Below, piece by piece: positions 62,173 to 64,000 of a DNA stretch of 64,000 nt. A program made the translations under genes and the position numbers. Numbering within the stretch: the stretch's first letter is position 1; each line of letters opens with the position of its first letter. Source of the stretch: Bacteroidia bacterium (GTDB taxonomy: Bacteria > Bacteroidota > Bacteroidia > NS11-12g > UBA9320); assembly GCA_018402155.1 (NCBI GenBank), contig JAGYJG010000001.1, positions 1,880,501-1,944,500 of the forward strand, written 5' to 3'. The notes under the pieces were generated by a model, which ran no database searches, had not been told where the DNA came from, and saw nothing but the letters and a program-made list of their open reading frames with translations.

Positions 62173-63282
62173 ATGAAAAAACTAATCGTATATCTACTCT
62201 TAGCCAGCAGCGTCATCGCTTGCAAAGATGTTGTAAATGAAGTGCCAGATACCCCTTTTAGCACAACGCCTTATACGTTTAGCTTCAATAAAACAGTGCT
62301 ACCTCCGGTGCGTATACCAAAAGATAATCCACTAACACAAGAAGGGGTACAACTTGGCCGCATGCTGTTTTATGACCCAATACTAAGTGCAGATAGCACC
62401 CAAAGTTGCGCATCATGTCACAATCAAACAGATGCTTTCACTGACAATGGACGCCAGTTTAGCACTGGTATACGAGGCATTACAGGCACCAGAAATGCAA
62501 TGTCTATTGTAAATATGATGTGGCACTTGGATGGATTTTTCTGGGATGGTCGCTCCGATGCATTAAAACACCTGGCACTGATACCCATAGAAGATCCTAC
62601 AGAAATGGATGAAACAATAGGGAATGTAGTGGCAAAGCTCAACCGCTCACCTATGTATCAAGAAGCATTTAAAAAAGCCTTCGGAACAGGAGCCATAGGA
62701 GACGAAATCATTGGCAAGGCGCTGGAGCAATTTATGCTAACAATGGTAAGTGGCAATTCTAAATTTGACCGCGTAGTAATGCTCAAAACAGAGGAGTTTA
62801 CAGTGCAAGAGCGCACAGGACAAACTATTTTTAACCAAGAGGCTACGCCAATAAATGAGGAGCTCGACCCAAAAAATCCCAAAAATTTTGGCGGAGATTG
62901 TTTTCATTGCCACGGTAATAGTCTCTTTATGAGCCGCAATTATATGAGTAATGGGTTGCCAAATGTAACCGATTTAGGACGTGGTGCTACAAATGGAAAC
63001 CCACGAGATAATTACAAATTTAAAACACCTACGCTGCGCAACATTGAAAAGACAGCCCCTTATATGCATGATGGTAGGTTTAACACCCTAGAGGAAGTGG
63101 TACAGCACTACCTGAGCGATATGACAAATGCAACCGCAAACTTGGGAGATGAACCAAACATGCACGCACTACGGGACTCTGTATACCTCAGCGAAGAACA
63201 TAAAGCCGCTTTGGTAGCATTTTTGAAGACCCTAACTGACGACGATTTTTTAACCAATGAAGCTTATTCAAATCCATTTTAA
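62173..63282 (+). CDS. Diheme cytochrome c of the MbnH/MauG/CcpA family (copy 3)
   Basis: 369 residues, lipobox SSVIAC. Heme sites CASCHNQTDAFTDNG (about 79-93) and CFHCHGNSLFMSRN (about 241-254), with GVQLGRMLFYDPILSADSTQ and APYMHDGRFNTLEEVVQHYL. Clearly paralogous to the gene at 56621. Located one base after the second MbnP-like gene, so MbnP-MbnH pairing recurs within 8 kb. As with the others, peroxidase or MauG-like activity is not decided here. Confidence 0.92.
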   Translation: MKKLIVYLLLASSVIACKDVVNEVPDTPFSTTPYTFSFNKTVLPPVRIPKDNPLTQEGVQLGRMLFYDPILSADSTQSCASCHNQTDAFTDNGRQFSTGIRGITGTRNAMSIVNMMWHLDGFFWDGRSDALKHLALIPIEDPTEMDETIGNVVAKLNRSPMYQEAFKKAFGTGAIGDEIIGKALEQFMLTMVSGNSKFDRVVMLKTEEFTVQERTGQTIFNQEATPINEELDPKNPKNFGGDCFHCHGNSLFMSRNYMSNGLPNVTDLGRGATNGNPRDNYKFKTPTLRNIEKTAPYMHDGRFNTLEEVVQHYLSDMTNATANLGDEPNMHALRDSVYLSEEHKAALVAFLKTLTDDDFLTNEAYSNPF

Positions 63283-63321
63283 CCAAATAAAAATTATTTT
63301 AACATTTTAAAAAAACAACAC

Positions 63322-63693
63322 ATGAAACAAATTTTTTTAGCCATTTTAATGATAGCCACACTAGGTGTGACTGCAAAAAACATCACCAAAACCATTTTAG
63401 TAAAAGGCGAATGTGGTGAATGTAAAGAGAAAATAGAAGCGGCTCTAGACATGCCGGGAGTAAGTTTTGCAGAATGGAACGAAGAGACCAAAATGCTAAC
63501 TATACGTTTCAACGACAAAAAAATAACAGAAGATGACATACACAACACTATCAGTAATTTGGGCTATGCCACAGACCGCCTAGAAGCCAACAAAGCTAGC
63601 CAGGCCAAACTCTCTAAGTGCTGCCAACCAAAGGAAGTGAAGAAAGCATGTGATGATAAAAAAAGCTGCTGCTCAGGCACAAAAAAACAATAG
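63322..63693 (+). CDS. Exported HMA-domain protein with Cys-rich tail
   Basis: 123 residues. A short signal-like N-terminus (LAILMIATLGVTA) precedes an HMA domain with GECGECKEKIEAALDMPGV (CxxC about 32-35), followed by a helical linker and a tail with CCQPKE, KKACDD and KSCCSGTKKQ. The CC pairs resemble metal-scavenging tails. Because of the signal it probably acts in the periplasm or envelope, unlike cytosolic CopZ. Last gene of the island; a strong terminator begins 18 bases after the stop. Confidence 0.85.
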   Translation: MKQIFLAILMIATLGVTAKNITKTILVKGECGECKEKIEAALDMPGVSFAEWNEETKMLTIRFNDKKITEDDIHNTISNLGYATDRLEANKASQAKLSKCCQPKEVKKACDDKKSCCSGTKKQ

Positions 63694-63710
63694 ATTCAAT
63701 TCACTAAAAA

Positions 63711-63742
63711 AAGGCCCGAACAAACATTCGGGCCTTTTTTTT
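63711..63742 (+). terminator. Strong rho-independent terminator closing the metal island
   Basis: AGGCCCGAA (63712-63720) pairs exactly with TTCGGGCCT (63727-63735), six-base loop, then eight T residues. The clearest terminator in the window. Confidence 0.92.
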
Positions 63743-63895
63743 GGCTAGCAGGGAATGCGCACACACCGTCGGTCACATTGGTCGCATCAAAACGCACTAT
63801 TTCATTGTCTTCCCACTTTTTGATTCTAATGCATACCGTCTAATATCTCTATTTCTGATACTCTCTTCACTCGCACCCAATACTCAAATAAAATG

Positions 63896-63903
63896 TAACT
63901 TTG
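63896..63903 (+). promoter_or_regulatory. -7 promoter element for panD
   Basis: TAACTTTG is an exact TAnnTTTG match 20 bases before the panD ATG. No TTG sits at the standard -33 distance. Confidence 0.55.
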
Positions 63904-63923
63904 CACATTAAAAATAAGGCATA

Positions 63924-64000
63924 ATGCTGATAGAAGTTTTAAAATCCAAAATACACCGAGCGAAAATTACCCAAACTGAGTTAGACTATGTTGGGAGTAT
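63924..64000 (+). CDS. panD: Aspartate 1-decarboxylase (5' part, cut by window edge)
   Basis: Only the first 25 codons and part of the next lie in the window. MLIEVLKSKIHRAKITQ is the characteristic opening of PanD, which makes beta-alanine for pantothenate and CoA. The self-cleavage site Gly24-Ser25 (TELDYVGS) is in its standard place. The enzyme is a pyruvoyl decarboxylase made as an inactive precursor that cleaves itself there. Confidence 0.9.
   Translation, partial: MLIEVLKSKIHRAKITQTELDYVGS

Noticed and set aside
1-64000. Search for rRNA, tRNA, CRISPR arrays, insertion sequences, prophage genes, integrases and toxin-antitoxin pairs
   Set aside because: None could be supported by eye; a covariance-model scan for tRNA and small RNA would be the deciding test.

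Overview
This 64 kb window comes from a Bacteroidota (Bacteroidetes) chromosome, most likely a free-living aerobic member of the Flavobacteriia/Chitinophagia side of the phylum. The evidence is AT-rich DNA, no Shine-Dalgarno pattern, several TAnnTTTG promoter elements, type IX secretion (T9SS) sorting domains on several secreted proteins, many lipoproteins, and phylum-typical blocks (three SurA/PpiC-like genes followed by a MoxR ATPase; two Skp/OmpH genes followed by murI). I saw no rRNA, tRNA, CRISPR array, phage or insertion sequence.

Layout. 0-11 kb: ssb, a MATE exporter with an outer-membrane protein, a large PKD-repeat T9SS protein, an acyl-CoA carboxylase carboxyltransferase, a secreted subtilase and an exported amidohydrolase. 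11-17.5 kb: a LysR regulator divergent from an NADP-isocitrate dehydrogenase of the long Thermus type, a small unknown protein and an SbtA-type bicarbonate transporter with a strikingly structured leader, then citrate synthase. 17.5-21 kb: two secreted peptidases (C1 and M1). 21-28 kb: a minus-strand beta-oxidation operon (TetR regulator, fadN, fadA, fadE) interrupted by one intact and one broken four-helix-bundle gene. 28-41 kb: menE, the periplasmic chaperone block with a MoxR ATPase, an exonuclease/GIY-YIG fusion, a LuxE-like adenylate-forming enzyme, two OmpH genes, and a murI whose only sensible start codon is ATT. 41-52.5 kb: DUF456-type membrane proteins, a PadR/PspC pair, sucD, ruvC, a flippase-like protein with a glycosyltransferase, a T9SS nuclease/phosphatase-fold protein, a biotin carrier protein and a DUF3078 protein.

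52.6-63.7 kb is the most interesting stretch: a plus-strand metal-handling (probably copper) island ending at a strong terminator. It holds two MbnP-like proteins, each immediately followed by MbnH/MauG/CcpA-type diheme cytochromes c (three in all). It also holds a TonB-dependent receptor with a Cys-Cys plug motif, an HMA-MauE fusion, an HMA protein with a Cys-rich tail, a heavy-metal-binding-domain lipoprotein, two small Cys-rich proteins of the HYC_CC_PP type and a surface-type beta-propeller lipoprotein. No methanobactin-like precursor is visible. In methanotrophs MbnH oxidises a tryptophan of MbnP to make a copper site; this looks like a duplicated, surface-directed Bacteroidota version of that chemistry joined to its own receptor and metal chaperones. 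The window ends inside panD.

Functions are inferred from sequence motifs and family memory only; no search was run.
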